Shown piece by piece: positions 1 through 11,100 of a DNA stretch of 64,000 nucleotides. The position numbers and the translations under genes were made by a program. The notes beneath the pieces are model-generated. The model searched no databases and was not told where the DNA came from. It saw nothing but the letters and a program-made list of their open reading frames with translations. The first letter of the stretch is position 1, and each line of letters starts with the position of its first letter. Origin of the DNA: AB-137-C09 sp964458185 (GTDB lineage: Bacteria > Pseudomonadota > Zetaproteobacteria > Mariprofundales > Mariprofundaceae); the NCBI GenBank assembly GCA_964458185.1, contig CAYWFG010000011.1:1-64000 (forward strand). Reading direction: 5' to 3'.

Positions 1-311
1 TGGGCTGCTTGCGGAGGGCGGCGAAATGTAGCGAGGGGAAATCGTTTGTCAACACTTGTCGACGATACCAACCTACATTCCCACTTGCGCGCCCACCATC
101 AGCCTTAAACTATGTTGCATGGCGGATTTAAATGCGTTACCCGTTGCTAGAAGCTTATATAGCTCCCTCTTGTAGGCATCCTGATTATTTTGATAATATC
201 ATGAAGAAAATTATGCGCTTCACCGCCGTTATGCACACCAAAGAAGTCTTTGATTCTTGTTGTCTACCATGTACTGTATGATGTCTAAAATAATATTTAA
301 GGCAAAAAGTT
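1..311. other. Gene-poor 5' edge of the window
   Basis: No convincing gene was found in these 311 bases. On the minus strand a 41-codon open stretch (about 73-198) ends in TAG, and a different frame just upstream is also open; together they could be the frameshifted tail of an old gene, but no family is recognisable. The right end carries the likely promoter of the PAS/HD-GYP gene. Confidence 0.4.
254..282 (+). promoter_or_regulatory. Possible sigma70-type promoter of the HD-GYP gene
   Basis: A TTCTTG hexamer at 254-259 and a TATGAT hexamer at 277-282 are separated by 17 bases, which would start transcription near 289, about 23 bases before the ATG at 312. The -10 box is good, the -35 weak. 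An AAGG at 299-302 could serve as ribosome binding site. Confidence 0.35.
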
Positions 312-1280
312 ATGGACTTCAATAAAAAACAATGGCAAAGACTGATTGAAGGAAGCCACGAACCTGCATTTATACACGATGAAGAGGGGCGGGTGGTTCA
401 TGCCAACCGCGCCTATAAACGTATCGCCGAAGCCTCAATGGAAGCCATCATTCATCAACCCTATTGGAATTTTTTCCCCAAAGGCGAAGGGTCATTGGCA
501 GGCTGTTGCCTTGCTGACAAAGGCGATGAAGATGTTATTATTCCTTTTAAAGATATGCTTGGGCGGAGCTTTTTATCGCATAGCAGGAACATTAAAAGTG
601 ATAACGATAACACCCACCACTATGCAATCCATTTCATTCAAGATGTCAGTAGCCAACAGCAAGCATTACAATCGCTGGAACTTACCAGTCATAAATTACG
701 CCAAGCACTGGAAGGCAGCATCAGAGCCATTGCCACCACCGTTGAAATGCGAGATCCTTACACGGCTGGTCACCAACGGCGTGTTGGAGATCTTGGTCGT
801 GCGATAGCTAAAAAAATAGGGCTTGATGAACATCAACAAGAGGGAATATACTTTGGCGGAATTATTCATGACATTGGCAAGATTCACGTACCCGCTGAAA
901 TTTTATCATGGCCAAACAAACTTAGTCCCTGTCAATACGCTTTGGTACAAGAACACCCAACGATCGGCTACCATATTTTACAAGATATTGAGTTCCCTTG
1001 GCCTATTGCTGATATTGCCCATCAACACCATGAGCGAATCGATGGATCAGGCTACCCGCAAGGTTTAACAGGCGTGGAAATTTGTTTAGAAGCCCGTATT
1101 GTTGCCGTTGCAGATACCGTGGAGGCAATCACCATGCGTCGTCCTTACCGTGATGGGCGTGGTATTGAGGCAGGGTTAAGCTGTGTTGTTCAAGGCATGA
1201 ATTCATCGTATGATATTGTCGCGGTTGATGCTTGTGTTGAATTGTTTCATAGTAATGAATACAGCTTAGAAATGCAATAA
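312..1280 (+). CDS. PAS domain / HD-GYP c-di-GMP phosphodiesterase
   Basis: The 322-residue protein has an N-terminal PAS-like sensor (about residues 5-115), a short helical linker, and a C-terminal HD-GYP domain. The metal-binding HD pair lies at residues 186-187 within HDIGK, followed by an HHE at 239-241 and the GYP triplet at 247-249, so the catalytic signature is complete. HD-GYP proteins hydrolyse cyclic di-GMP to pGpG or GMP and usually favour motility over biofilm. No transmembrane segment or receiver domain is seen, so it is likely a cytosolic sensor. It is a single-gene unit, convergent with the aminotransferase gene with only 12 bases between the stops. Confidence 0.93.
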   Translation: MDFNKKQWQRLIEGSHEPAFIHDEEGRVVHANRAYKRIAEASMEAIIHQPYWNFFPKGEGSLAGCCLADKGDEDVIIPFKDMLGRSFLSHSRNIKSDNDNTHHYAIHFIQDVSSQQQALQSLELTSHKLRQALEGSIRAIATTVEMRDPYTAGHQRRVGDLGRAIAKKIGLDEHQQEGIYFGGIIHDIGKIHVPAEILSWPNKLSPCQYALVQEHPTIGYHILQDIEFPWPIADIAHQHHERIDGSGYPQGLTGVEICLEARIVAVADTVEAITMRRPYRDGRGIEAGLSCVVQGMNSSYDIVAVDACVELFHSNEYSLEMQ

Positions 1281-1292
1281 GCCCTTATGCTC

Positions 1293-2468
1293 TTACTGCC
1301 CATTAAAAAACTGCCGCATGCCTCGCAAGGCTTGGCGGGTGCGGTGTTCGTTTTCTATCAATGCAATACGCACAAAGCGATCACCTTCTGAACCAAAGCC
1401 GACCCCCGGAGAGACGGCAACGCCTGCTTCTTTGAGCATCAGTTTTGAGAATTCTAATGAACCCATCGCTTGAAAATCCTCTGGGATTTCTGCCCAGACA
1501 AACATTGATGCCTTGGGCTTTTCTGCCATCCAGCCCATTTGATGCATGCCTTTGATCAGTACATCGCGGCGATCTTGATACATTTGACGGATCTCTTGCA
1601 CGCAATCTTGCGGTCCGTTTAAGGCTGCACAGGCAGCAATTTGCAAGGGTTGAAACGTGCCATAATCCAAATAAGATTTTATTTTGGCAAGGGCTGCAAC
1701 TACTTCTTTATTGCCCACCATAAAACCAATCCGCCACCCCGGCATATTGTAGGTTTTAGATAATGAATAAAATTCTACCGCAACATCACGCGCGCCCGAA
1801 ACTTGCAAAATAGAGGGGCATTGATAACCATCAAACGTGATTTCAGCATAGGCAATATCAGAAATTACAATCAAATCATTCTCACGCGCAAAATCGACAA
1901 CTTTGCTATAAAAAGCCAAATCAACAACTTCAGCAGTAGGGTTAGAAGGAAAATTAACCACCAATACTTTAGGACGTGGCCAAGAATCGCGCATCGCAGC
2001 TTCAATTTCGGCAAAAAAATCACGCCCTGGACCAATGGGAACCGAGCGAATATCTGCCCCTGCAATAATAAAGCCATAAGGGTGGATAGGGTAGGCAGGA
2101 TTGGGCGAAAGAATCAAATCACCGGGGGAAGTGATTGCCACGGCAAGGTGGGCAAGTCCTTCTTTTGAACCAATAGTGACGATGGCTTCTGTTTCAGGGT
2201 CGAGGTCAACATCAAATTTATTTTTATACCACTGGCAAATGGCACGGCGTAAACCAAGAATACCTTTAGAAACCGAATAACGATGATTGCGACCATCTTG
2301 TGCTGCCTCACACAGTTTATCAACAATGTGTTGTGGCGTGGCTTGATCAGGGTTGCCCATGCCAAAATCAATAATATCAGCACCTTGATGGCGCAGCTCC
2401 ATTTTGAGTTGATTGACCGTGGCAAAGACATACGGTGGTAATCGTTTGATTTTTTCAAATTCAAGCAT
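1293..2468 (-). CDS. alaC: AlaC-type PLP aminotransferase (glutamate-pyruvate class)
   Basis: This fold-type I aminotransferase has the PLP-lysine motif SLSKTYNMPGWRIGF and the conserved NPAYPIHPYG and NFPSNPT segments. The N-terminus (LEFEKIKRLPPYVF) is typical of AlaC and its LL-diaminopimelate aminotransferase-like relatives, which exchange amino groups between alanine and 2-oxoglutarate. I chose the ATG at 2468 because a GGAG lies about ten bases upstream; an earlier in-frame start at 2543 adds 25 residues with no ribosome site and little family resemblance. It lies 84 bases downstream of the SCO1 gene on the same strand and may be co-transcribed. The exact substrate cannot be fixed from sequence; 391 residues matches the family. 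Confidence 0.88.
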   Translation of the reverse strand: MLEFEKIKRLPPYVFATVNQLKMELRHQGADIIDFGMGNPDQATPQHIVDKLCEAAQDGRNHRYSVSKGILGLRRAICQWYKNKFDVDLDPETEAIVTIGSKEGLAHLAVAITSPGDLILSPNPAYPIHPYGFIIAGADIRSVPIGPGRDFFAEIEAAMRDSWPRPKVLVVNFPSNPTAEVVDLAFYSKVVDFARENDLIVISDIAYAEITFDGYQCPSILQVSGARDVAVEFYSLSKTYNMPGWRIGFMVGNKEVVAALAKIKSYLDYGTFQPLQIAACAALNGPQDCVQEIRQMYQDRRDVLIKGMHQMGWMAEKPKASMFVWAEIPEDFQAMGSLEFSKLMLKEAGVAVSPGVGFGSEGDRFVRIALIENEHRTRQALRGMRQFFNGQ

Positions 2469-2552
2469 AAAGTGACAAGCTCCGAAGATTAGGGTCGGAT
2501 CTACGTCAAGGCATCCCCGATCATGCAATAGAGCGCGCACCATAACACAGCA

Positions 2553-3128
2553 TTAGCCGCTGCGTAAGAAACTTTGTATTTCTTTGATGCTGGTTTTTTC
2601 GTCAACCAAGGCGACAACCTTGCCTTGCCGATTGATGAGGTAAATAAATGTTGAATGATCAACGCTGTATACTGAACCCACAGGCGCATCAGGAATGTGG
2701 TAATCCACCCGCCATTGATTGGCGATATACTGAATATTTTCGGCATTACCTGTAAGCCCTATGATGCGAGGGTGAAAAAAGGCAGTGTACTTTTTGAGTA
2801 AATCGGGGCTGTCTCGGCGAGGATCAAGACTAATTAATATTCCCACAGTATCATGGCGTTTATTTAACTTTAATACATTGGCAATCACCGACATTGCCAA
2901 TGGGCAAGCATCGGGGCAGTGGGTGTAGCCAAAATACAGCAATACGTTTTTACCACGGAAATCTGCCAGCGAGACTGCGCCATCTGCTGATTGCAAGGTG
3001 AAGTTACCACCAATATGTTGTAACCATGCAGACGGTGTGCTTTGTGTTTGTTGCCACACGGCGTTGCCACTGACTGCCCATAAGGTGCATAATACAATCG
3101 TCCATAGTATGGTTTGTGTTGGTTTCAT
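2553..3128 (-). CDS. SCO1/SenC family copper chaperone
   Basis: The protein has an N-terminal hydrophobic anchor (about residues 5-23) and a thioredoxin-like periplasmic domain. The copper ligands are present: the CPDAC (CxxxC) motif in YFGYTHCPDAC and the distal histidine in VDHSTF. SCO proteins deliver copper to the CuA site of cytochrome c oxidase or act as periplasmic thiol-disulfide reductases. I use ATG 3128 rather than a TTG at 3137. No oxidase genes flank it, so the client oxidase must be encoded elsewhere. Length about 191 residues, normal for the family. Confidence 0.92.
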   Translation of the reverse strand: MKPTQTILWTIVLCTLWAVSGNAVWQQTQSTPSAWLQHIGGNFTLQSADGAVSLADFRGKNVLLYFGYTHCPDACPLAMSVIANVLKLNKRHDTVGILISLDPRRDSPDLLKKYTAFFHPRIIGLTGNAENIQYIANQWRVDYHIPDAPVGSVYSVDHSTFIYLINRQGKVVALVDEKTSIKEIQSFLRSG

Positions 3129-3224
3129 ATCGACCAACTATGAATCAACAGCCGTTCACTGGCAAGGGTGCTATACGCTTGCCTGTTTGCGCGATAATAT
3201 CACGACTTTTAGGAGGTGGTAAAG

Positions 3225-4175
3225 ATGGGAATGCTAATTGATGGGCAATGGCAACAAGATGATGGTACATGGGCATCCAAAGATGGATCATTTCGTCGCG
3301 TGCAATCTTCTTTTCGGTGCAGTATTGGCGGTGCCAAGTTTCCTGCGGAGCGGGGACGTTACCACCTCTACGTTAGCCTTGCCTGCCCTTGGGCGCATCG
3401 CGCATTAATTTTTCGCACACTCAAAGGCTTGGATGCGATTATTCCAGTCACCGTTGTACATCCACATATGCTGGGGGATGGCTGGCAGTTTGATACGCCT
3501 GAACCCTTGTATGGTTTCACCCATGCCCATCAGTTGTATAGCAAGGCAATACCCGATTATACAGGGCGGGTAAGCGTCCCAGTTTTGTGGGATACTGTGG
3601 CACAAACCATTGTATGCAATGAGTCTGCCGAGATCATTCGTATCTTCAATAGTGCATTTGATGGTCTAACAGGCAATACCGAAGATTATTACCCCAAGGC
3701 TTTGAGGGCTGATATTGATGCCATCAACACCTTTGTTTATGATGGCATCAATAATGGTGTCTACAAATGTGGTTTTGCTACCACGCAAGCAGCTTATGAT
3801 GCAGCTTTTATTCGTTTGTTTGATGCGCTTGATACCATTGAATCACGGCTGGCAACACAACGCTATTTGGTCGGTGATACCATTACCGAAGCGGACTGGC
3901 GATTATTTACCACGTTAATTCGCTTTGATGCTGTCTATGTTGGGCATTTTAAATGCAATCGTAACCGTATTGTTGATATGCCAAACTTGTGGGGGTATTT
4001 ACGTGATCTTTATCAGCAGCCACGCATTGCTGAAACGGTGAATTTTTCACATATTAAACAGCATTATTATTACAGTCATGCTGCGATTAACCCCTCCCGC
4101 ATTATCCCCATAGGGCCAGTCATCAACCTTGATGCACCGCATCAGCGAGATGATTTTGTCAAAGGAATAAAATAA
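3225..4175 (+). CDS. yqjG: Glutathionyl-hydroquinone reductase (Xi-class GST)
   Basis: The catalytic CPWAHR motif sits in LACPWAHRALIFR, the hallmark of Xi-class transferases, which use a cysteine and glutathione to reduce glutathionyl-hydroquinones. The N-terminal thioredoxin fold is followed by an all-alpha C-terminal GST domain with the ITEADWRLFTTLIRFD segment typical of the family. An AGGAGG at 3211-3216 lies eight bases before ATG 3225, which decides the start over a GTG at 3216 that overlaps the ribosome site. Length 316 residues is usual. It is followed after three bases by the DUF350 gene, so the two are probably co-transcribed. Likely role: quinone detoxification or maintenance in the cytosol. 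Confidence 0.93.
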   Translation: MGMLIDGQWQQDDGTWASKDGSFRRVQSSFRCSIGGAKFPAERGRYHLYVSLACPWAHRALIFRTLKGLDAIIPVTVVHPHMLGDGWQFDTPEPLYGFTHAHQLYSKAIPDYTGRVSVPVLWDTVAQTIVCNESAEIIRIFNSAFDGLTGNTEDYYPKALRADIDAINTFVYDGINNGVYKCGFATTQAAYDAAFIRLFDALDTIESRLATQRYLVGDTITEADWRLFTTLIRFDAVYVGHFKCNRNRIVDMPNLWGYLRDLYQQPRIAETVNFSHIKQHYYYSHAAINPSRIIPIGPVINLDAPHQRDDFVKGIK

Positions 4176-4178
4176 CTT

Positions 4179-5030
4179 ATGGAATTTTATGATATATTAT
4201 TGCATGACATTACGCGGCAAACGGCTTTTGTCGTGCTGTATCTGTTACTCTTTTTGTTTGCCAAATGGTTAAAGGATTTTTTAACCCCTTATGCCATCAA
4301 CGATGAACTAACAGGGAAAGATAACCTTGCGGTGTCGCTATGCATGGCTGGCTATTACTTTGGTCTGGTCGCTATTTTTATTGGTGCATTATCAGGTCCC
4401 AGTCATGGCTTAATAGAAGATTTATTGCAAGTTGGCGGTTATTCATTGCTCGGTATCGTGTTCTTGAATGTGTCACGGTATGTCAATGATCGCATTATTT
4501 TAAGACGTTTTGATTGCACCCATGAACTCACCGAAAAAACCAATGTTGCCGTTGGTGCGGTGCAATTTGGTGCTTACGTTGCTACGGGCTTGATTGCTGC
4601 TGCTGCCGTTCATGGTACAGGTGGCGATGCCTCGACAGCGATTGTCTTTTTTGTTTTGGGGCAGGTGTCGTTATTTCTTTTTAGTTTGATTTATGAATGG
4701 ATCACCCCTTATTCAATTCATACACAACTTGCGCAACAAAACGCTGCCGTGGGCGCAGCCTTGGGTGGCACGTTGATTGCGTTGGGGATTATTGTATTCA
4801 ATGGTGCTTCAGGGGATTTTATCAGTTGGCAAGATAACCTTGTCAATTTAGTGACCAGCAACCTTATGGCTTTTGTATTTTTACCGATTGTTCGCCTAAT
4901 GATGGACAAGTTGGTGATTCCCAATGCTAATTTAAGCGATGAAATCGTTGATGATAAAAACCTTGGCGCAGGTTTACTAGAGGCAACGGTGGCGATTAGT
5001 TTTGCTATTGTGTTGATTTATGTGATTTGA
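4179..5030 (+). CDS. DUF350 family inner-membrane protein (tandem domains)
   Basis: The 283-residue protein has about eight predicted transmembrane helices arranged as two DUF350 units (roughly 10-135 and 145-280). Both halves repeat the family pattern: a charged stretch with T/P-x-x-I/A-x-x-E/Q-L and then NLAVG or NAAVG followed by GxxLG-type helices. E. coli YjfL-like proteins carry one such unit, so this is a fused or duplicated form. The function of DUF350 is not established. It starts three bases after the GST-type reductase stop, suggesting translational coupling. Confidence 0.85.
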   Translation: MEFYDILLHDITRQTAFVVLYLLLFLFAKWLKDFLTPYAINDELTGKDNLAVSLCMAGYYFGLVAIFIGALSGPSHGLIEDLLQVGGYSLLGIVFLNVSRYVNDRIILRRFDCTHELTEKTNVAVGAVQFGAYVATGLIAAAAVHGTGGDASTAIVFFVLGQVSLFLFSLIYEWITPYSIHTQLAQQNAAVGAALGGTLIALGIIVFNGASGDFISWQDNLVNLVTSNLMAFVFLPIVRLMMDKLVIPNANLSDEIVDDKNLGAGLLEATVAISFAIVLIYVI

Positions 5031-5043
5031 CTGGTGTTATAAT
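5013..5043 (+). promoter_or_regulatory. Possible promoter ahead of recC
   Basis: A consensus TATAAT lies at 5038-5043 with a TTGATT at 5013-5018, spacing 19 bases. It would start transcription around 5050, about 30 bases before the recC ATG. The long spacer makes it tentative. Confidence 0.35.
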
Positions 5044-5081
5044 CAGCACAAATAAAACTTTAATCGAGGTACACACCACAG

Positions 5082-8000
5082 ATGTCATTGTTTCTTGTTC
5101 GCGCCCATGATTTAACCCGATTGCATACCCAGTGTGCCAAAGTTTTGCGTGATTCTCCTTTGGCTTCACCGTTTGATGCAGAAACTATCGTGATCGCAGA
5201 CCCTGCTATAACCCGTTGGCTTGGACTGAAACTTGCAGACTCATTGGGTATTCATTGTAATGTGCAATACGTGACACCAACCACTTGGTTACGCCATGCC
5301 ATGCAACAAACAATGGCTGATATTCCCAAGCATGACCCATTGCACCACCAACGTCTGCCATGGTTGATTTTTTCGCTATTGCCTGCATGCTTGAATGATG
5401 CTTCATTTGCACCACTACAGGTCTATTTAGCGGATGATGTGCATGGCGTAAAACGCTGGCAGTTGGCTTGCCGTATTGCTTATGTTTTTGATCGTTACCA
5501 AGATTATCGTCCTGACTGGATTCGCCAATGGAGTTTGAGTGCCGAAGATCATTGGCAAGCTGTTTTATGGCGGGCGTTGCTTGCCGACGTGGGGCAAAAC
5601 AACCACCGTGTAGCATGGATGGATGCATGGCTAAGGCAGATAAAAACACACGATGTTAAGGATGCACCATCCAACAATCGGGTGTGCTGGTTCGGTGTAG
5701 AGCAATTACCACCATGGTGGGATAAAACGCTGCATGCATTATCAGCGCATCGTGATGTATTTCTTTTTCAGTGGCATGTGCCGACCTCGGATCACCCCTT
5801 GGCTCAAGCGTGGGGGCAATCTGTGTTGACCCACGCTGCTACAGATGCCCCCTCCAGCCGACCATCAGCCACTCTATTGGGGCAACTTCAACAAGCCATC
5901 TATGAACCCAATAGCCAACAACCTGCGCCGCCACCCACTGCTGATTATTCGCTGCAACTGCATAGCTGCCATACGCCGATGCGTGAAGTAGAAGTCTTGC
6001 ATGACACTTTATTAGCTATGTTAGATGCAGACACCTCGTTGCGGGCAGAAGATATATTGGTGTTGCTGCCAGATATTAGCCGTTACGCCACTTATATTGA
6101 TGTTGTTTTTGCCGAGCAAACAGGTTGCCCTTTTATACCGTGGAATATATCTGACGTGTATAGGGTCGATGAGCATCCTATTGTTGAGATATTTTTTCAA
6201 CTATTAGCACTGCCTGAAAGTCGCTTTGCTCAATCAGCGATCAATGCCTATTTAGATGTAGAAGAAATCACCCAGCATTTTTCCTTGGATGATGAGCAAT
6301 TATTAATTATTCGCAACATGCTCGCTGAATTAGAAGTACGTTGGGGCGTTGATGCGGCGCACCGTGCATCTTTTGATTTACCCCGATGGCAAGAACAAAG
6401 CTGGCAAGCAGCATTCAATCGTTTGTTTGCAGGCTATGCCTTAGGCAGTGATGAAGTGTGGAAGAGCATTATACCAACCCCTATAGACACCAATACTGCA
6501 ACAGCCATGGCAACTTTTTTTGCTTTGTTTGAGGTGTTAAACGATTGGCGAACTAGGCTTAACACCAGCCAAACAGGGCAACAGTGGCAAATGGCATTAT
6601 CACAAATGATTGATGATGTCTTTGGCGAAGGCGAAGCAACAACAGGGAAGGTCGATGTGCTTCGCGCTGCCATTGATGGACTGGCTCGCCATGCGGGGCA
6701 TGCTCTGCTGCATATCGCTGTGGTGCGGCAGTTTTTAAAAGAAACACTACAATCAAGCCAACAACATGCACGTTATTTCAGTGGTGGCGTGAGTTTTTGT
6801 GCCATGCGTCCGATGCGTCCCTTGCCTTTTCGCGTGATTGCATTGCTGGGCATGAACGATGCCATATTCCCTCGTCGTGATGCACCGTATGAATTTGATT
6901 TAATGGCAATCGCACCGCAACCTAGCGACCCCAACCACGGCACAACAGACCGTTACAGCATGTTGCAAACGGTGTTGTCTGCTAAAGATATTTTATACAT
7001 CAGTTATTGTGGGCGCAGCATTAAAAATAATACCCCATGCCAACCATCGGTGTTGGTCAGTGAATTATTGGATGTATTGCCTCAAGGGAGTGATTTGGCT
7101 ATTGCTGAACAAATCACCACGCAACACCCGATGCAACCTTTTGACGCAAAAAATTATACCGAGGGGCATGCTAGCTACAATCATCCTTGGGCAAGGATTG
7201 CTGAAACCATCATGGAAGATAGCGATCATGCAACAATCACGTCTTGGCGGAACCATCAACTTGATACAAAGGACTTTGGCAACAATACATTGCCTTTATC
7301 AAGATTGATTCGTTTTGTCTGCGACCCTGTGAAGTTTTTTTTCAACGAACGTTTAGCGGTGCGTGTGCAACCCCTAGAAGCCTCTACTGATGATGAGTTG
7401 TTTAGCTTAGATTCGTTGCAAGCATGGCAAGTCCGCCAACGCTTACTTGAATACACCCAAGCAGGGGAAACATTAAATGCAGCGCGTTTGGCAAGCGAAG
7501 GTCTATTGCCCCATGGCGCATTTTCTACACAGCAATTACATCAAGAAGCAGAAGCTATAGAAGAAGTGCAAAAAAATGTGCAAGAGTATGCACAAGTAAA
7601 AACTGCGCCGCAACGCATTAGCTTACCGTTGCATGGTATTGATGGAACAACAATCACCCTTATCGGTCAATTAACAGCCTATTACCCTGAAAAAGGTCTG
7701 ATGCATTATACTGCCAGCAGCTACAAGTCTAAACCTGCGTTGCGTTTATGGTTGGAGCATCTTGCTTGGTGTGCCAGCAATACTTACCCCTGTGGCGAGC
7801 AAACCACCCTGCTTTGTCGTGATACAAAAAAAATTATCACTAGGGTAACACAAGAAGAAGCATGCCATCTATTGCATGGATTCATCTCCGCCATGCAAGC
7901 AGGGTTACGGCGACCATTACCCATATTTCCTTATGCTTCATGGGCATGGGCAAATACCATGCATAAAAAGAACGATGATGCTGCCGCCCTTCGTGCTGCA

Positions 8001-8165
8001 AAAAATGCATGGTACAGTGGTGGTTACAATATAGCGGATGAAGCAGACGCTTACGTTCAATTGGCGATGCGTGGTGTTGAGGGAATCCCTATGGATTCAG
8101 AAGAATTTACACCATGGGCAGCGCAATGGTATACAGCCTTGCTAGAACACACTGTGGATGCATGA
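5082..8165 (+). CDS. recC: RecBCD subunit RecC
   Basis: The 1027-residue protein matches RecC, the non-catalytic helicase-like and Chi-scanning subunit of exonuclease V. Recognisable segments include SLFLVRAHDLTRLH at the N-terminus, PTTWLRHAM, LQLHSCHTPMREVEVLHD, TGCPFIPWNISD, and GGVSFCAMRPMRPLPFRVIALLGMNDAIFPR. The last corresponds to the GxV-FCxMxPMRSIPFxVVCLLGMNDGxYPR core of the family. As expected it lacks a working Walker A. The stop overlaps the recB ATG by four bases (ATGA), implying coupled translation. The usual third gene, recD, is not adjacent but lies at 36.3 kb. Confidence 0.95.
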   Translation: MSLFLVRAHDLTRLHTQCAKVLRDSPLASPFDAETIVIADPAITRWLGLKLADSLGIHCNVQYVTPTTWLRHAMQQTMADIPKHDPLHHQRLPWLIFSLLPACLNDASFAPLQVYLADDVHGVKRWQLACRIAYVFDRYQDYRPDWIRQWSLSAEDHWQAVLWRALLADVGQNNHRVAWMDAWLRQIKTHDVKDAPSNNRVCWFGVEQLPPWWDKTLHALSAHRDVFLFQWHVPTSDHPLAQAWGQSVLTHAATDAPSSRPSATLLGQLQQAIYEPNSQQPAPPPTADYSLQLHSCHTPMREVEVLHDTLLAMLDADTSLRAEDILVLLPDISRYATYIDVVFAEQTGCPFIPWNISDVYRVDEHPIVEIFFQLLALPESRFAQSAINAYLDVEEITQHFSLDDEQLLIIRNMLAELEVRWGVDAAHRASFDLPRWQEQSWQAAFNRLFAGYALGSDEVWKSIIPTPIDTNTATAMATFFALFEVLNDWRTRLNTSQTGQQWQMALSQMIDDVFGEGEATTGKVDVLRAAIDGLARHAGHALLHIAVVRQFLKETLQSSQQHARYFSGGVSFCAMRPMRPLPFRVIALLGMNDAIFPRRDAPYEFDLMAIAPQPSDPNHGTTDRYSMLQTVLSAKDILYISYCGRSIKNNTPCQPSVLVSELLDVLPQGSDLAIAEQITTQHPMQPFDAKNYTEGHASYNHPWARIAETIMEDSDHATITSWRNHQLDTKDFGNNTLPLSRLIRFVCDPVKFFFNERLAVRVQPLEASTDDELFSLDSLQAWQVRQRLLEYTQAGETLNAARLASEGLLPHGAFSTQQLHQEAEAIEEVQKNVQEYAQVKTAPQRISLPLHGIDGTTITLIGQLTAYYPEKGLMHYTASSYKSKPALRLWLEHLAWCASNTYPCGEQTTLLCRDTKKIITRVTQEEACHLLHGFISAMQAGLRRPLPIFPYASWAWANTMHKKNDDAAALRAAKNAWYSGGYNIADEADAYVQLAMRGVEGIPMDSEEFTPWAAQWYTALLEHTVDA

Positions 8166-11100
8166 AACCGATACACATATTGAATATAGAAAACACCCTT
8201 AAATTATCACTCCGTGGCATCAAACTGATTGAAGCCAGCGCAGGAACGGGGAAAACGTATGCCATCAGCAATTTATACCTTCGTTTTGTCTGTGAAGGTT
8301 ACACTGTTGGGCAAGTATTGGTGGTTACGTTTACTATTGCAGCTACCGAAGAGTTGCGTGGTCGCATTCGTTTACGCTTGCATCAGGCAATGCAACAACT
8401 GCAAGGGCATCAACAGGACGATATATTTTTTCAACAATGGGCGAGTGGTATCACCGATACGGCATCTACCATCAGCCAATTACAGGCAGCCCTGCATCAT
8501 ATGGATGACGCTGCTATTTATACTATCAATGGTTTTTGCCAACGCATCTTAAGCGAACATGCGTTAGCCAGCAGTCAACCGTTTAATAACGAGATGATTG
8601 CGGATGATCATCTTCTTTGGCAACAAGCGATACAAGATTGGTGGCGGCGGCATGGTTATCCGCTTGACCCTTGTTGCATGAGCCTGTTTTCTAGTGCCTT
8701 GATCAACCTTGACCAGCTTGTTGATTGGCAACAACGCTTGCGTGGTAGTTATGTGGAAGTAATCCCTGTGATTAAGCGAGACATGGATGCGTGTTACCAA
8801 GCATGGCAAGCACTGCAAGCATCGTGGCAAAATCTTTGTCTGATGTGGCAATCCCGTCATGCCGCATTGATGGACATATTAGAGAATAGCCCCGTGTTAG
8901 GGCGTTCTGGCAAAGCTTATCGGAAAGATAATCTGGCGCGTTGGCAGTCCATTTGGGATGATTTTTTTCATGGTGATGCTTGGTGGCAGCAACCTGATTG
9001 TTTGAACATGCTAAGCACCAGCCAGTTAGAAACTTATTCACAACCAAGCAAGCGTGGGAAAGACCCTGATTTAGAGGATCCGTTTTTTAAGGCAGTTGAG
9101 GCTTGGTTTACCGAAGCGAATCATATCAGCATGGAATACCGCGTGGCAGCACTGCAAGACTGCCATTGCTCGGCATCTGCGCAGGTGCTGGCAGTAAAAC
9201 AACAGCAAGGGTTGATGTCTTTTCACGATCAATTACAATGGTTAGCGGATGCTTTAACCACCAACCCATCGTTGGCAGATGCCTTACGAAAGCGTTTTCC
9301 TGTTGCCATGATTGATGAGTTTCAAGATACCGATGCCTTGCAATACACTATTTTTCATAGCATCTACCACAATGCCAATTCATTGATCATGATTGGCGAC
9401 CCGAAACAGGCCATTTATGGCTTTCGTGGTGGTGACATTTTTACCTATATTGCTGCCGCTGATGATGCCCAAGAGCGTTGGACGCTGGATCATAACTGGC
9501 GTTCAACGGCAACACTGGTGAACGGCGTGAATGCGATTTTTCAACATCAGAAGTCATCCCCATTTTTGTTTAAAGGCATTGATTTTACGCCTGTAAGTCC
9601 AGCTAATAAAAAAGCCCCATTATTGTTTCGTGCTGGCATAAAGTCACCGCCTGCCATTGCCTTCTGGCAGCTACCGCCCACTACAAAAGAGAAAAACCAA
9701 TCAGCGAAAGAAGCAGAACCGATTATTGTTGCCAGTATAGCCCATGACATTGCATTATTGTTAGTGCAGGCAGCAAAGGGTGAAGCATGCTTAGGCGATA
9801 AACCTGTGGTCGCAGGGGATATTGCTGTATTGGTGCGAACCCATGATGAAGCAGAAAATGTTCGTCAGGCATTACAAGCCGTACAGGTTGCCGCTGTGCT
9901 ACACGCCAAAAACCATGTTTTTGTCAGTGATGAAGCAGAAGGGCTGCGTTTATTGTTGCTTGCCATTGCCTCACCACAAGATGAGACCTTGTTGCACCAA
10001 GCCCTTGCCAGCTCGTTATTTGGCTATGATTATACTGCGATGGCAGCAGCGTCTTTTGATGTGCATCAATGGTCGCGCTGGTGTGAGCATCTACAAGACT
10101 TGCATCTGCAATGGCAACACCGTGGCTTCATGGCGATGTTTCAACAACTTTTGCACCAGCTTGGTATTGCTAATGCCTTAGCCATGCAGCCTTTGCCCGA
10201 ACGCAGACTAACCAATCTACTGCATCTAGGGGAGTTGTTGCAGCAAGCGGCGCAAACGCGCCCAAGCATGCACCTCTTGCTTCAATGGTTTGGCGAACAA
10301 GCTTGTGCCAACGATGAAGATGCCGAACTGCGCCTAGAAAGCGATGCCCAACGGGTACGAATTGTCACTATTCATGCCAGCAAAGGATTAGAATACCCCA
10401 TTGTTTATATTCCTTTTGCATGGAAATGTCGCCGTGTGAAAGAAGGAGAGATGGTCGTTTCTTATTACGATAGCAATCGTAAACAGCGTATGATTGATAT
10501 AGGGAGTGATCAACAAGATGATCATCGTATATTGGCAGAGCAAGAACGATTGGCAGAAGATGTTCGTTTATTGTATGTTGCCTTGACCCGTGCCAGCAGT
10601 TACATGGTGATTGTATGGGGGCATGTTGGGCGAGATCAACACTACACGGCATTGCATTCGGTATTGCATGGCGAAGGGCAAGTCTCAACAGTCAACAAAA
10701 ATGAAGATCTTGATAAGCTTTGTAAGGCATCAAAGGGAGCGGTTCTTTCTTTAGCAATCAGCATGAAAGCCATTCCCTTGCTCAAAGCACCCATCCCCCC
10801 CCTACCAACACAGCCATGCAAGGCGCAACAAATAATTCGCATGCCCAGTCGTCAATGGCAGACGTTAAGTTTCAGTAGGCTAAGCCGAGACCTGCCGCAC
10901 CCATCATTCAAGCGTATCGTCAGTGATGATCCGATATTACACTTTCGAGCAGGCAGGCAAACGGGATTGTTTTTGCATGCCTTGTTAGAAGTGATTGATT
11001 TTCAAGGCGATATAGTTGCAAACAGCCATCACTTTTGTGAACAACAAGCAGTACGTTATGGCTTGTCACCTGATTGTGCAACCGTGATTGCACCGTGGAT

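Noticed and set aside
73..198. Minus-strand open stretch at the left edge, possible gene tail
   Set aside because: No start, no family and apparent frameshift; too weak to call a pseudogene.
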